From Nocardia flavorosea NBRC 108225 (GTDB lineage: Bacteria; Actinomycetota; Actinomycetes; Mycobacteriales; Mycobacteriaceae), in the NCBI RefSeq assembly GCF_001613385.1, contig NZ_BDCG01000015.1, positions 124,001-188,000 of the forward strand: a DNA stretch of 64,000 nt, in the 5' to 3' direction. Each line of letters begins with the position of its first letter. Positions within the stretch are counted from its first letter, which is position 1. This document shows positions 1-8,377 of the stretch, piece after piece. Below the pieces are notes generated by a model that was given only the letters and a program-made list of their open reading frames with translations, ran no database searches and was not told the DNA's origin. The position numbers and the translations under genes are program-made.

Positions 1-1
1 G

Positions 2-514
2 AAGCAGGTCCAGCTGAACATCCTCGAGGTCAAGAACCCCGAATCGGATGCCCAGCTGGTTGCTCAGGGTGTCGCCGAACAGCTGTCGAACCGTGTGGCG
101 TTCCGTCGCGCGATGCGTAAGGCCATCCAATCGGCCATGCGCTCGCCGAACGTCAAGGGCATCCGCGTGCAGTGCTCGGGCCGCCTCGGTGGCGCCGAAA
201 TGTCGCGCTCGGAGTTCTACCGCGAAGGCCGCGTCCCGCTGCACACCCTGCGTGCCGATATCGATTACGGCCTGTACGAGGCCAAGACCACCTTCGGTCG
301 TATCGGTGTCAAGGTCTGGATCTACAAGGGCGATATCGTCGGCGGCAAGCGTGAGCTGCCCGCCCCCAGCGCCCCGGCCGGCGATCGCCCGCGCCGGGAG
401 CGGCCGAGCCGCCCGCGTCGTTCCGGTTCTTCCGGCACCACTGCGACCAGCACCGAGGCCGGGCGCGCCGCTACCGCGGTGGCCGAGCCCCCGGCAGAAA
501 AGCAGGAGGGCTGA
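2..514 (+). CDS. rpsC: 30S ribosomal protein S3, 3' part
   Basis: The window opens inside this gene; 170 C-terminal residues are present and the N-terminal KH region is largely missing. S3 sits at the mRNA entry site of the 30S subunit. The visible part contains the conserved C-terminal S3 domain: SNRVAFRRAMRKAI, then CSGRLGGAEMSRSE, then GRIGVKVWIYKGD. After this the protein has an Arg/Ser/Pro/Ala-rich tail of about 50 residues, typical of actinobacterial S3. The frame enters from the left edge, so 2 is only the first complete codon. rplP follows after 3 bases, as in the S10 operon. Confidence 0.97.
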   Translation, partial: KQVQLNILEVKNPESDAQLVAQGVAEQLSNRVAFRRAMRKAIQSAMRSPNVKGIRVQCSGRLGGAEMSRSEFYREGRVPLHTLRADIDYGLYEAKTTFGRIGVKVWIYKGDIVGGKRELPAPSAPAGDRPRRERPSRPRRSGSSGTTATSTEAGRAATAVAEPPAEKQEG

Positions 515-517
515 CCC

Positions 518-934
518 ATGCTGATGCCCCGCAAGGTCAAGTTCCGTAAGCAGCATCATCCGAGCCGCAGCGGTCTTTCGAAGGGCGGCACCTCGGTGGC
601 GTTCGGCGATTTCGGCATCCAGGCTCTGGAACCGGCGTACGTGACCAACCGGCAGATCGAGTCGGCACGTATCGCGATGACCCGCCACATCAAGCGTGGC
701 GGCAAGATCTGGATCAACATCTACCCGGATCGCCCGCTGACCAAGAAGCCCGCCGAAACCCGTATGGGTTCCGGTAAGGGTTCTCCGGAGTGGTGGGTCG
801 CGAACGTCAAGCCCGGTCGCGTGATGTTCGAGATGAGTTACCCCAACGAGGAGATCGCTCGTGAGGCCCTGCGCCGCGCGATGCACAAGCTCCCCATGAA
901 GTGCAGGATCGTGACGAGGGAGGAGCAGTTCTGA
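518..934 (+). CDS. rplP: 50S ribosomal protein L16
   Basis: L16 binds 23S rRNA near the A site and the peptidyl-transferase region. The 138-residue product starts MLMPRKVKFRKQHH and contains the family segments TNRQIESARIAMTR and RMGSGKGSPEWWVA. The length is normal for the family. The start at 518 follows the rpsC stop by 3 bases with AGGAGG just upstream, and the stop codon overlaps the rpmC start (TGATG). Both point to translational coupling within the S10 operon. Confidence 0.98.
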   Translation: MLMPRKVKFRKQHHPSRSGLSKGGTSVAFGDFGIQALEPAYVTNRQIESARIAMTRHIKRGGKIWINIYPDRPLTKKPAETRMGSGKGSPEWWVANVKPGRVMFEMSYPNEEIAREALRRAMHKLPMKCRIVTREEQF

Positions 935-1173
935 TGGCTACCGGTACTCCGGCCGCAGAGCTCCGCGAGCTGACCGAGGACGAGCTCGTTCAGCGCCTGC
1001 GTGACTCGAAGGAAGAGCTGTTCAACCTGCGCTTCCAGATGGCGACGGGTCAGTTGACCAACAATCGCCGGCTGCGTGTGGTGCGTCACGAGATCGCGCG
1101 TATCTACACGGTCATGCGTGAGCGCGAGCTCGGTTTGGCCACCGGACCCGCTGACAAGGGAGATGCGGCATGA
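934..1173 (+). CDS. rpmC: 50S ribosomal protein L29
   Basis: Small 79-residue L29, located near the exit tunnel of the large subunit. Recognised by ELRELTEDELVQRL and KEELFNLRFQMATGQL, followed by RIYTVMRERELG. An upstream in-frame start exists at 901 inside rplP. The ATG at 934 overlaps the rplP stop, gives the usual family length, and is preferred. The 3' end overlaps the rpsQ start by 4 bases. Confidence 0.97.
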   Translation: MATGTPAAELRELTEDELVQRLRDSKEELFNLRFQMATGQLTNNRRLRVVRHEIARIYTVMRERELGLATGPADKGDAA

Positions 1174-1439
1174 GCGAGAAAGAGCAGGAGCGCGGCCGCC
1201 GCAAGGTTCGGGTCGGTTACGTTGTCTCCGACAAGATGAACAAGACGATCGTCGTGGAGCTGGAAGACCGTAACCGGCATGCTCTCTACGGCAAGATCAT
1301 CCGCACCACCTCCAAGGTGAAGGCGCACGACGAGAACGAGGTCGCCGGTGTCGGCGACCGCGTGCAGCTGATGGAGACCCGGCCCACGTCGGCCACCAAG
1401 CGGTGGCGGCTGGTCGAGGTCCTGGAGAAGGCCAAGTAA
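1170..1439 (+). CDS. rpsQ: 30S ribosomal protein S17
   Basis: 89-residue S17, a primary 16S rRNA-binding protein. The OB-fold motifs are visible: VRVGYVVSDKMNKTIVVELE, then KVKAHDENEVAGVGDRVQLMETRP, then KRWRLVEVLEKAK. The start overlaps the rpmC stop (ATGA). It is the last gene of this ribosomal block. In many bacteria rplN follows at once; here rplN lies about 18.5 kb downstream. Confidence 0.98.
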   Translation: MSEKEQERGRRKVRVGYVVSDKMNKTIVVELEDRNRHALYGKIIRTTSKVKAHDENEVAGVGDRVQLMETRPTSATKRWRLVEVLEKAK

Positions 1440-1472
1440 GGTCTTCTTCCGGCTGTCGAGTCGATAAGCGTG

Positions 1473-1504
1473 AGGCCCGCTTCCCCTTCCGGGAGGCGGG
1501 CCTT
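1473..1504 (+). terminator. hairpin terminator after rpsQ
   Basis: Inverted repeat with arms around AGGCCCGCTTCC and GGAGGCGGGCCT separated by a short loop, followed by TTCGTCG. The U-tract is weak, as is common in high-GC actinobacteria. It sits 34 bases after the rpsQ stop and probably ends the S10 transcript. Confidence 0.7.
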
Positions 1505-1541
1505 CGTCGTGCTCGGTGTTCGATTGATTCGGTCTCAGCGT

Positions 1542-1961
1542 TCAGCGGCCGTCGGGGTGCGTCACCGGAACGACGGTAACCAGGCCGTCGAGCGCGAGGA
1601 AGTCTTTGGGGTTCACCGTGTAGAGCGGGATGCGGTGGGCCGAGGCGATCGCGGCGATCATGAGGTCGATCCGGCGCGGCCTCGGATTGCGCCCTGCTTG
1701 TAGGACAGAGGCCACCAGGTGTCCGTATCGGCGGCCTGCTGTGGTGTCGAAGGGGAGCGGATCGAAGTGCGCCTCGGCATTTTGGAGTCTTTCGATGCGT
1801 TCGGCACGTTCGATCGGGTTATCGGTGTAGTGCGGTGCCGCGGCGAGTTCGGCCATGGTGATCGTGCTGACCGAAATCTCGTCGGGAAGTTCCTCGGGGA
1901 TCAAGCGACCGATCAGAATGAGGACATTCGTGTCGACGAGACCCCGGCGCGGCGTCGTCAT
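1542..1961 (-). CDS. PIN-domain toxin, VapC-like
   Basis: 139-residue PIN-domain protein, most likely a ribonuclease toxin. The N-terminal acidic motif is GLVDTNVLI (first catalytic Asp). A middle Glu lies in TITMAELAAAP, and the C-terminal acidic cluster is in RRIDLMIAAIASAHRIPLYT with a following NPKDF. These form the usual Mg2+-binding set. The start overlaps the 3' end of the upstream antitoxin-like gene by 4 bases, so the two should be co-translated. Target RNA cannot be told from sequence. Confidence 0.88.
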   Translation of the reverse strand: MTTPRRGLVDTNVLILIGRLIPEELPDEISVSTITMAELAAAPHYTDNPIERAERIERLQNAEAHFDPLPFDTTAGRRYGHLVASVLQAGRNPRPRRIDLMIAAIASAHRIPLYTVNPKDFLALDGLVTVVPVTHPDGR

Positions 1962-2275
1962 TCGCCTGATTCCTCACTGAACTCACCACGTCGATAGGCA
2001 CGGTCGTACGGGTCGTAGAGCGAATCGTCGACGTACCGATCCAGATCAGCGGAGTAGCTCTGCGGCGACGACAGGTTACCGAAGGCGGACAGGATCTCTG
2101 CCCTGGGCACTGAGACCCGGCGCTCGGCGTGACGGTGTGGCACCAGGTCGGCGACCGGGGAACCGTCGACTGTGACCGTGTAGGACCGGCCCGCCTTGAC
2201 CTCCCGGAGGACCCGGCTCACCTCATTGCGTAGTTCGCGCTGTGGTATCTCGGAGAACTCGGCTGCCGATGTCAT
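1958..2275 (-). CDS. Phd/YefM-type antitoxin
   Basis: 105-residue protein of the prevent-host-death/YefM type. The N-terminal half holds the DNA-binding/dimerisation fold: EIPQRELRNEVSRVLREVKAG followed closely by YTVTVDGSPVADLVP. The C-terminal acidic, aromatic tail (SYSADLDRYVDDSLYDPYDR) is the likely toxin-binding segment. It precedes the PIN toxin in a 4-base overlap, the standard antitoxin-first order. The family normally represses its own operon; three phased hexamers lie just upstream and may be the operator. Confidence 0.87.
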   Translation of the reverse strand: MTSAAEFSEIPQRELRNEVSRVLREVKAGRSYTVTVDGSPVADLVPHRHAERRVSVPRAEILSAFGNLSSPQSYSADLDRYVDDSLYDPYDRAYRRGEFSEESGE

Positions 2276-2296
2276 ATATCGAGATTAGCTCTAGCC

Positions 2297-2324
2297 GCTA
2301 CGGAGTTGCTACGTAAATGCTACG
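2297..2324. promoter_or_regulatory. three phased GCTACG repeats upstream of the antitoxin
   Basis: GCTACG occurs at 2297, 2308 and 2319, spaced exactly 11 bases (about one helical turn), 22 to 49 bases upstream of the antitoxin start. This is a plausible autoregulatory operator. The repeats are seen directly; the role is inferred. Confidence 0.45.
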
Positions 2325-2498
2325 CGGCCTCGGCTGCGGCGGTGTGCCGCGACGTCATCATTGCCATGGGGCGGTTGGAGCAGCGGGTGAACCTCCTGCC
2401 GAGTTCGATCGTGCATTGCTCACTCCCGATGTTACGGCGGCAAGCCGGAATCCTGGAACGCTCGCGTCGTGCCGACCGCTGTGTGATCCGATAGCCGG

Positions 2499-2990
2499 GT
2501 GGCGACCATCGACGAAGCGGTGAGTTCCGCACGAGCGCGGCTGGCGGCCGGTGCGCTGTTCGTCCGGGGAAACGACATACTCCTGGTGCACAAGATCTAC
2601 GGGAACGGCTGGGATATTCCCGGGGGTTATGTGGAGCCGGGCGAGACGCCGAGTGCCGCGTGTCGCCGTGAGGTCCGGGAGGAACTCGGGTTCGACCGGA
2701 CGCCCGGGAGGCTGCTGGTGCACGATTGGGCACCGAGTTCCGGCGAAGGCGACAAGATCCTCTATGTGTTCGACGGTGGCGAACTCGGCGCGGCCGCGGA
2801 GTCGATCGTTCTTCAGGAAGCCGAGCTGGACCGGTGGGAATGGGTCGATATCGGCGTAGTCGATGATTTCGTGGTGCCGAGGTTGGTTCGCCGGCTCCGC
2901 CGAGCACACGCCGCCAGGTCGAGTGGGACGCCGGTCTATCTGGAACATGGTGAGCCGGTGTGGGTTTCGGGCGGTGTACCCCGGACGTGA
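2499..2990 (+). CDS. Nudix hydrolase
   Basis: 163-residue Nudix protein; the family cleaves nucleoside diphosphates linked to another moiety. The Nudix box is complete: GGYVEPGETPSAACRREV followed by REELGF, giving the GX5EX7REUXEEXGU pattern, preceded by LLVHKIYGNGWDIPG. The substrate is unknown. A GTG start is used; no strong ribosome-binding site is visible, so the exact start is uncertain. The gene is transcribed away from the toxin-antitoxin pair and appears monocistronic. Confidence 0.88.
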   Translation: MATIDEAVSSARARLAAGALFVRGNDILLVHKIYGNGWDIPGGYVEPGETPSAACRREVREELGFDRTPGRLLVHDWAPSSGEGDKILYVFDGGELGAAAESIVLQEAELDRWEWVDIGVVDDFVVPRLVRRLRRAHAARSSGTPVYLEHGEPVWVSGGVPRT

Positions 2991-3206
2991 GGTGGGGTCG
3001 CGGTGGGTGAAGCGAAGGCGGTCGACCTACTTCCGGACGATATCGGCGACGACGGAGGAGCGGGAAGGCTGCACGGGCATCGGCTGTCCAGCACAGGGCG
3101 GTCGTGCGTGAGATGGTCGTCGCCGTGGCGGTCGAGGAATGTGAAATGTGGTATAGGGGAGGGCGGTTGATCGGGCGGGAACTGGTGGCGCTACGGTGTA
3201 CGGGCT

Positions 3207-3797
3207 ATGAGGGACGCTGCGACAACGATTTCGGGGGCCTGGCGGAGCGAGGACGGAACGGCGGTCGCCTTCCGTGATGCCGCAGTGGCCTGGGCTATGG
3301 CCGCTCATGAGGTGCTGGCGGAGACCGCGACGGAGTACGGGTACTTCGTCACGGTGCAGGAGCTGGCCGAGCGGGTACAGGAGATGTCGGGGGTGCGCAC
3401 CGACGCACCGACCCGCACCTGGATGGACGCGATTCTGCGAAAGGTGGCCCGGCGCTGCCACAACGCGGGGGAGCCGCCACTGACGGCGCTGTGCGTGAAG
3501 CGGAATCTGAAGGTGAGCGACAGCTACAAATATGTGCTGGAGCTGGCCGCGCTGCCGGTGCCGGCGGATATCGAAACCCACGCCGCGTATGCCCGCTGGG
3601 CCTGCTATGCCGCGCACGGTGCCGATGTTCCCGCCGACGGCGGCACCCCGCCGCTGATTGCGCGGGGCGGATCGGCCAAGCGCTCCAGCGGGTCCGTCGT
3701 AACCCGGCCGGCGCCGCCGAAAACCGAATCGCGGACGGTCGTGTGCAAGAGCTGTTTCATCCAGCTGCCCGCCACCGGGATCTGCGAACACTGCTGA
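3207..3797 (+). CDS. hypothetical protein with C-terminal zinc-ribbon-like motif
   Basis: 196 residues, not recognised as a named family. The N-terminal two thirds look helical and globular (VTVQELAERVQEM, TRTWMDAILRKVAR). The end carries two Cys pairs, VCKSCFIQLPATGICEHC, resembling a small zinc-binding knuckle. Codon usage matches the neighbours and the ATG start is the only long option, so it is probably a real gene. It is flanked by non-coding DNA on both sides. Confidence 0.65.
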   Translation: MRDAATTISGAWRSEDGTAVAFRDAAVAWAMAAHEVLAETATEYGYFVTVQELAERVQEMSGVRTDAPTRTWMDAILRKVARRCHNAGEPPLTALCVKRNLKVSDSYKYVLELAALPVPADIETHAAYARWACYAAHGADVPADGGTPPLIARGGSAKRSSGSVVTRPAPPKTESRTVVCKSCFIQLPATGICEHC

Positions 3798-4156
3798 CAG
3801 CCTCGACCGGTCCAGCGCCGGCGAGCACGGTCTTCGGTTTCGAACGCGGCCCACGATGGGCTTTGTCGCCCGCCTGTGCGGACGGTGCCTAGCCGAGTGC
3901 CCCGCCTCGCCCGCCTGTCCCGGCCGAGTGACTGTGCCGAAAGCGCTCTCGTCGTCCTCGATAGTTCTGCTGCGGCGGGCTGCTACGGTCGCGGATTCCG
4001 GTACGGCTGGTCGGACATGCGGGCGTGGTTGAGAACGCACGCACCCGGCGGCGGACCGGTTCCGGGTATCCGGTGCCGTGGATCCGGCCCGACCTGATCA
4101 ACGCGTTCGACACCAGGTAGGAACCGATGCTGCGGGCCGGGGGCTCGAGCGTTGCG
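3798..4156. other. intergenic region without a recognised gene
   Basis: About 360 bases between the hypothetical gene and the convergent CPBP protease gene. Short open frames exist but none has credible protein composition. No clear hairpin or operator was seen. Confidence 0.5.
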
Positions 4157-4900
4157 TCAGGCCAAGGTTGTGTGCCAGAGGAATGCGGCGGTGAGTGCGC
4201 CCGCGCCGTTGACGGCCCAGTGCAGGGCGATGGGTGCCAGTAGGCTGCCGCTGCGGTGGCGGAGCCAGGTGAATACCACCGCCGCGGCCGCGGTGGCGGC
4301 GACGGCGAGCATGATTCCGGTGATCTGGCCGAGCAGGCCGCCGCCGAGTACTCCGGACAGGCCGCGGTTGCCGGTGGTGAGGCCGAAGGACGAGGCGATA
4401 TGCCAGAGGCCGAAGAGGAGTGACCCGGCGGCGAAGACACCACGAGCGCCCCACAGCCGGTCGAGTGTGCCGTGCAATACCCCGCGGAAGGCGAGTTCTT
4501 CTGGGATCACGGTTTGCAGGGGAATGACGATCATCGAGGCAATCAGGGCGCCGGAGATCGTGGCGTAACGGTCGGCGAGGAAGAACGGCCTGGTCCAGGG
4601 AAGGGCGGCGCCGATCGCTACCGCGGCCAGCACCACCCCGACAGCGGCGAGGGCGTACTTGGTTCCGGTACGCCAATGCCGCGGCGACAGGCCCAGCTCC
4701 GACCAGTGCAGACCCCGGCGGCGCATCAGCGCCAGCAGCACCAGAGCGGCGACCGGGACGCTGACGATATTGGCCCACGCCGTAGTGAAGTGGGCGATCA
4801 GGTTGGTGCAGACGAGTACGACCACCACGACCGCGACATCGATGTAGGCGTGGATTTTATGCCGCGGAGCAGCCGTTTTCTCGGGAACCGGGTGGAGCAT
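4157..4900 (-). CDS. CPBP-family intramembrane metalloprotease
   Basis: 247-residue polytopic membrane protein of the CPBP/Abi (type II CAAX prenyl protease-like) family. Several hydrophobic segments are evident (AYIDVAVVVVVLVCTNLIA; YALAAVGVVLAAVAIGAAL). The three signatures are present: PEELAFRG (EExxxR), GLWHIAS (metal-binding His) and HWAVNG near the C-terminus. The frame is open well upstream, but the start at 4900 begins the recognisable protein and gives a normal length. It is divergent from the peptidase at 5068. Substrate unknown. Confidence 0.85.
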   Translation of the reverse strand: MLHPVPEKTAAPRHKIHAYIDVAVVVVVLVCTNLIAHFTTAWANIVSVPVAALVLLALMRRRGLHWSELGLSPRHWRTGTKYALAAVGVVLAAVAIGAALPWTRPFFLADRYATISGALIASMIVIPLQTVIPEELAFRGVLHGTLDRLWGARGVFAAGSLLFGLWHIASSFGLTTGNRGLSGVLGGGLLGQITGIMLAVAATAAAAVVFTWLRHRSGSLLAPIALHWAVNGAGALTAAFLWHTTLA

Positions 4901-5067
4901 TCGGCCCAGTGTACGGATCGGCCGCAACGACTCACAGGGACCTGCCGGGCGACCGTCTTCACTCGGCGGGACCCCGGCTGCTCGACTACCATATGCGGCG
5001 CGGCAAGGCTGCGAGTTCTGGCTTGCCGGCGGTACAACCAGCTGTTTCCCGGGGAAAGTGGGTTGTG

Positions 5068-6600
5068 ATGTCGACCGGCGATACGGACGCCGAGCGGCGA
5101 TCCGGCCGTGCCCGGTGGCGCGCGGTGGGGTGGCTGCTCGCGGTGATCGTGCTGGTGGCGGTGGCGCCGGTACTGGCCGGTGACCGGATGCGGATTCCGT
5201 TTTACAGCCAGGAACTGGATTGGGCGTTGTGTAATACGCCTTCGGTCGATTCTCCCGGTGTCGAATGCGCGGACGTGGTGGTCCCGCTCGACTACTCCGA
5301 CCCCGACGGCCGCACCCTGACCGTGGTGATCTCCCGGGTGCCGGCCACCGACCCGGATCGGCGGCGCGGAATCCTGATGTCGAACCCGGGCGGCCCGGGG
5401 GCGGCGGGGTTGGACAGCCCGGCGCTGCTGGGGGATGTGCTGAGCCCCGATGTGCTCGCACAGTACGACTTGATCGGCATGGACCCGCGCGGTATCGGTG
5501 CCTCCGATCCCGCGCCGCCCTGTGGCTGGCCGGTCTCGGAAGCCGTTCGGTCGGCCGGGCCGACCCCGGCGGGTTTCGACGAAGAGGTGCTGTTCGCCGG
5601 TGAGCTGGCCGCCGCCTGCCTGGACGGCGATATCCAGAAGCTGCGCCATCTCACGACCCGTAATACGGCGCGGGATATGGATCTGGTTCGCGCCGTGCTG
5701 GGCGAGGAGAAGATCAATTACTTCGGGTTGTCCTACGGGACGTATCTGGGCGCGGTGTTCACCGAGATGTTCCCGCACCGCAGCGACCGGATCGTGCTCG
5801 ACAGCGCCATCGATCCGGACCGCTACTGGACCGGACTCGTCCAGGATTGGGGCCCGGCCGACGAGATCGCCTTCGACGACTGGGCCCGCTGGGTCGCTGC
5901 CCGCCACACGACCTACCGTCTGGGCGCAACCGCGCCGGAGGTCCGCGCAACGGTGGACGGGCTGTATCAGCAGACCGCGCGGGAGCCGATCGTGGTCGAC
6001 GGCTACCCGATCGACGACCATATCTTCCCCTTCATCCTGCACAACCTGCTGCGCAGCTATCAGGTGAACGAAACACTGGCCGCGACGGTGCGCGATATCG
6101 CCGCCGCCACCGCGGGGGATACGCGGAGTTCCGCCGAATCCGGGCTCGCGGACCTGCTCGAGGCACTGTTCACCGGCGAGAACTCGGAACTGATGTTCGT
6201 CGCCTGCGGTGACGCCGATGCCCCGGACGACCCGCAGTGGTACCGGCGCAATATCGAAGCCACCCGCGCCACCCAGCCACTCTTCGGGGCGCTGGCGAAC
6301 AATATTCAGCCGTGCGCGTCCTGGCCGCCTCCGGTCGAACCGGCGACCGTGGTGCGCAACGAGGTGCCGGTGCTGATCGCGCAGGCGACCGGTGACCCGC
6401 GGACGCCCTACGGCGAAGCGGTTCAGCTGCACCGGCATCTCAGCGGGTCACGGCTGGTGACGCTGCGCGATGTCCGCATCCACCTCACCTTCCGGCCCGG
6501 GCTCAGCAGTTGCGTGAACAACGCGATCAACGGCTATCTCGGCACCGGGCAACTCCCCGCCACGGATATCGTCTGCACCCCGAATCAGCCGGCGCGATGA
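5068..6600 (+). CDS. secreted alpha/beta hydrolase, TAP-like (tripeptidyl aminopeptidase type)
   Basis: 510-residue exported hydrolase. The N-terminus has an Arg-rich stretch then a hydrophobic segment (VGWLLAVIVLVAVAPVLAG), a signal peptide or anchor. The fold shows MSNPGGPGAAG (oxyanion region), DPRGIGASDP, the nucleophile elbow FGLSYGTYLGA, then DSAIDP. The C-terminal TAP-like domain includes GDPRTPYGEA (acid) and RIHLTF (probable His). This is the Streptomyces SlpD/E and mycobacterial CaeA-like type. The ATG at 5068 is preferred; the frame is open upstream but lacks the signal-peptide pattern there. Its 3' end overlaps the convergent pseudouridine synthase by 16 bases. Confidence 0.85.
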   Translation: MSTGDTDAERRSGRARWRAVGWLLAVIVLVAVAPVLAGDRMRIPFYSQELDWALCNTPSVDSPGVECADVVVPLDYSDPDGRTLTVVISRVPATDPDRRRGILMSNPGGPGAAGLDSPALLGDVLSPDVLAQYDLIGMDPRGIGASDPAPPCGWPVSEAVRSAGPTPAGFDEEVLFAGELAAACLDGDIQKLRHLTTRNTARDMDLVRAVLGEEKINYFGLSYGTYLGAVFTEMFPHRSDRIVLDSAIDPDRYWTGLVQDWGPADEIAFDDWARWVAARHTTYRLGATAPEVRATVDGLYQQTAREPIVVDGYPIDDHIFPFILHNLLRSYQVNETLAATVRDIAAATAGDTRSSAESGLADLLEALFTGENSELMFVACGDADAPDDPQWYRRNIEATRATQPLFGALANNIQPCASWPPPVEPATVVRNEVPVLIAQATGDPRTPYGEAVQLHRHLSGSRLVTLRDVRIHLTFRPGLSSCVNNAINGYLGTGQLPATDIVCTPNQPAR

Positions 6601-7541
6601 CCGGAGACCGGCTCACCGGCCCACCCGTCGGGGTCGGTCCAGGCCTGTAGGGATCGCGTGGTTTCGAATCGCCGGGGCTCGCCGGTGCGTGGATCGGTGA
6701 ATTCCAGGGTTGCCGCCAGCAGCTGGAGAGGGCGGCGGTAGTCGTCGAGCTGTTTATCGGTGATCACCGGGTAGAAATCGTCGCCGAGGATGGGGATACC
6801 CAGCGAATTCATATGCAGGCGCAGCTGATGGGTGCGTCCGGTCGCCGGGTGCAGCCGGTAGCGGCCGAGCTCACCGCGCTGTTCGACGAGTTCGATGCGG
6901 GTGCGTGCGTTCGGCGGGCCCGGCACCTCCTGTGCCGCGAGGATGTGTTTCTCCTTGATGATCCGGCTCACCAGCTCGACCGGGAAATCCAGTTCGGGCC
7001 GTAATCCGGCCACGGCCTCGTATTCCTTGCGGACGTGTTGCCGCTGGAACATCGTCTGATAGGCGCCGCGGGATGCCGGGTCGATCACGAACAGCACCAG
7101 CCCGGCGGTCGCGCGGTCGAGCCGGTGCGCGGGTATCAGATCGGGCAGATCGAGTTCGCGGCGCAGCTTGACCAATGCGGTCTGCAGGATATGGCTGCCG
7201 CGCGGGATGGTGGCCAGGAAGTGGGGTTTATCGGCGACCAGGATGGTGTCGTCGCGGTAGACGATCGGAATATCGAACGGGACCGGGTGTTCGGCGGGGA
7301 GGTCGCGATGGAACCAGACCGCGCCGCCGGGGACAAAGGGGGAGTCGGGGCCCAGCGGGCCGTTCAGGTCGACGATATCGCCGGCCCGCAGCATCTCGTC
7401 GATCCGCGCCGGTTCCACGCGGGGCAGTCGGTGGATCAGATGGTCGCGCAGGCTCGGCCAGTCACCGTCCTCGGGAAGCCGTAGCCGGGCCGGGTCGAGC
7501 CCGTACCGCTTCGGCAGCGGGGGTTGCTGCCTTCGTCGCAT
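6585..7541 (-). CDS. RluA-family pseudouridine synthase
   Basis: 318-residue RNA pseudouridine synthase. The catalytic motif is IPAHRLDRATAGLVLF (Asp of HRLD). Upstream it has DDTILVADKPHFLATIPRG and downstream ATGRTHQLRLHMNSLGIPILGDD, both standard for RluA. An N-terminal S4-like segment (RVEPARIDEMLRAGDIV) is present. Whether it modifies rRNA or tRNA cannot be told. It converges on the TAP-like peptidase gene with a short overlap. Confidence 0.9.
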   Translation of the reverse strand: MRRRQQPPLPKRYGLDPARLRLPEDGDWPSLRDHLIHRLPRVEPARIDEMLRAGDIVDLNGPLGPDSPFVPGGAVWFHRDLPAEHPVPFDIPIVYRDDTILVADKPHFLATIPRGSHILQTALVKLRRELDLPDLIPAHRLDRATAGLVLFVIDPASRGAYQTMFQRQHVRKEYEAVAGLRPELDFPVELVSRIIKEKHILAAQEVPGPPNARTRIELVEQRGELGRYRLHPATGRTHQLRLHMNSLGIPILGDDFYPVITDKQLDDYRRPLQLLAATLEFTDPRTGEPRRFETTRSLQAWTDPDGWAGEPVSGHRAG

Positions 7542-7592
7542 CGTCGCAGCATAGTTGGTGCGAGCTGGGCGGTCGCTGCGCGGACCGGCCGG

Positions 7593-8177
7593 TTACTTCC
7601 AGTAGCCCTGGGCTTTGATCCGGTTTTTCGGCAGTGTGACGCGCAGGGTTTTCACTACTGCGCGGGTGCTGGCGGTATCGCAGGCCACCCAGGCGAACGC
7701 ATCCTGGGCGACCGTGAGCCCTTCGGCTGCCTCGCGGATAAGGCGCCCATCGTCGATGCGCTGGAGCCAGGTCACCGTATGGTGCGGTTTGTTGCGTACG
7801 GGCAGGGTGGGGTCCGATTCGTGCTGCCATTCCAGCCACACCTGTGCCGGGGTGTCGCCGATCGCTTCGAGCAGGGTGTTCACGGCGGGTAGTGAGGCGG
7901 TGTCACCGAAGGCCACGTATTCGCCAGGGGGGACGGCCGGTAGTTCGAAGTTCGAGCCCAGTACGGAGGTTTCGATGATCGCACCGACCTGCGCCCGCTC
8001 CGCCCATGCGCCGGCCGGGCCGTTGTGGACGGCGAATTCGATGTAGAAATGGTCGTTCCCGGGGTCTTGGTCGATCGGGGTACCCGCGGTGGTGCAGTTT
8101 GTCGGTTGCCCGGCTCCGCCGGCCCGGCTGCTTCCGTGTACCTCGTGGATCCTGTTCGCGTGACGCGAGTGGGGATG
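7593..8177 (-). pseudogene. 5'-truncated siderophore-interacting protein (ferric-siderophore reductase type)
   Basis: Reading 8177 down to 7593, the frame encodes the C-terminal part of an SIP-family flavoprotein: HFYIEFAVHNGPAGAWAE, then VAFGDTASLPAVNTLLEAI, AQVWLEWQHESD, DAFAWVACD and the final KAQGYWK. These proteins normally start with about 100 further residues carrying the FAD-binding RxYT motif. That part is absent: a stop codon lies at 8178-8180 and the DNA beyond is IdeR boxes and the opposite-strand gene. The only start in frame is a GTG at 7916, inside the homologous region. The gene is most likely a remnant. Its location beside a siderophore locus fits its former role. Confidence 0.72.
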
Positions 8178-8196
8178 TTAGCTTAGCCTAAGCGAA
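8178..8196. promoter_or_regulatory. IdeR/DtxR-like iron box 1
   Basis: TTAGCTTAGCCTAAGCGAA matches the 19-bp IdeR/DtxR consensus (TTAGGTTAGSCTAACCTAA) at about 15 to 16 positions. It lies between the SIP remnant and the gene at 8378. Repression by iron-loaded IdeR is the expected effect. Confidence 0.75.
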
Positions 8197-8248
8197 TCGT
8201 GATGTGAAAATGCGAGATGTCGATATGGAGAATCCCACTCTCGCAATG

Positions 8249-8267
8249 TAAGGTAAGCCTAAGCGCA
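8249..8267. promoter_or_regulatory. IdeR/DtxR-like iron box 2
   Basis: TAAGGTAAGCCTAAGCGCA, a second good match to the IdeR consensus, 71 bases to the right of box 1 and 111 bases before the start at 8378. Paired boxes occur at mycobacterial mbt promoters. Confidence 0.75.
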
Positions 8268-8377
8268 ATATGGTGTCAGGGTTCGGTGGTGACCGTGCCG
8301 AGCAGTGAAGCGGGAGCGGTGGTGAGCGATCCAGTGGTGATCGGTACCCGAGCGCTGCCCGCGCCAGGAGGTGACTG

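Noticed and set aside
4798..6438. Minus-strand frame of 546 codons opposite the TAP-like peptidase
   Set aside because: Composition is that of an antisense shadow; the plus strand encodes a recognisable exported hydrolase.
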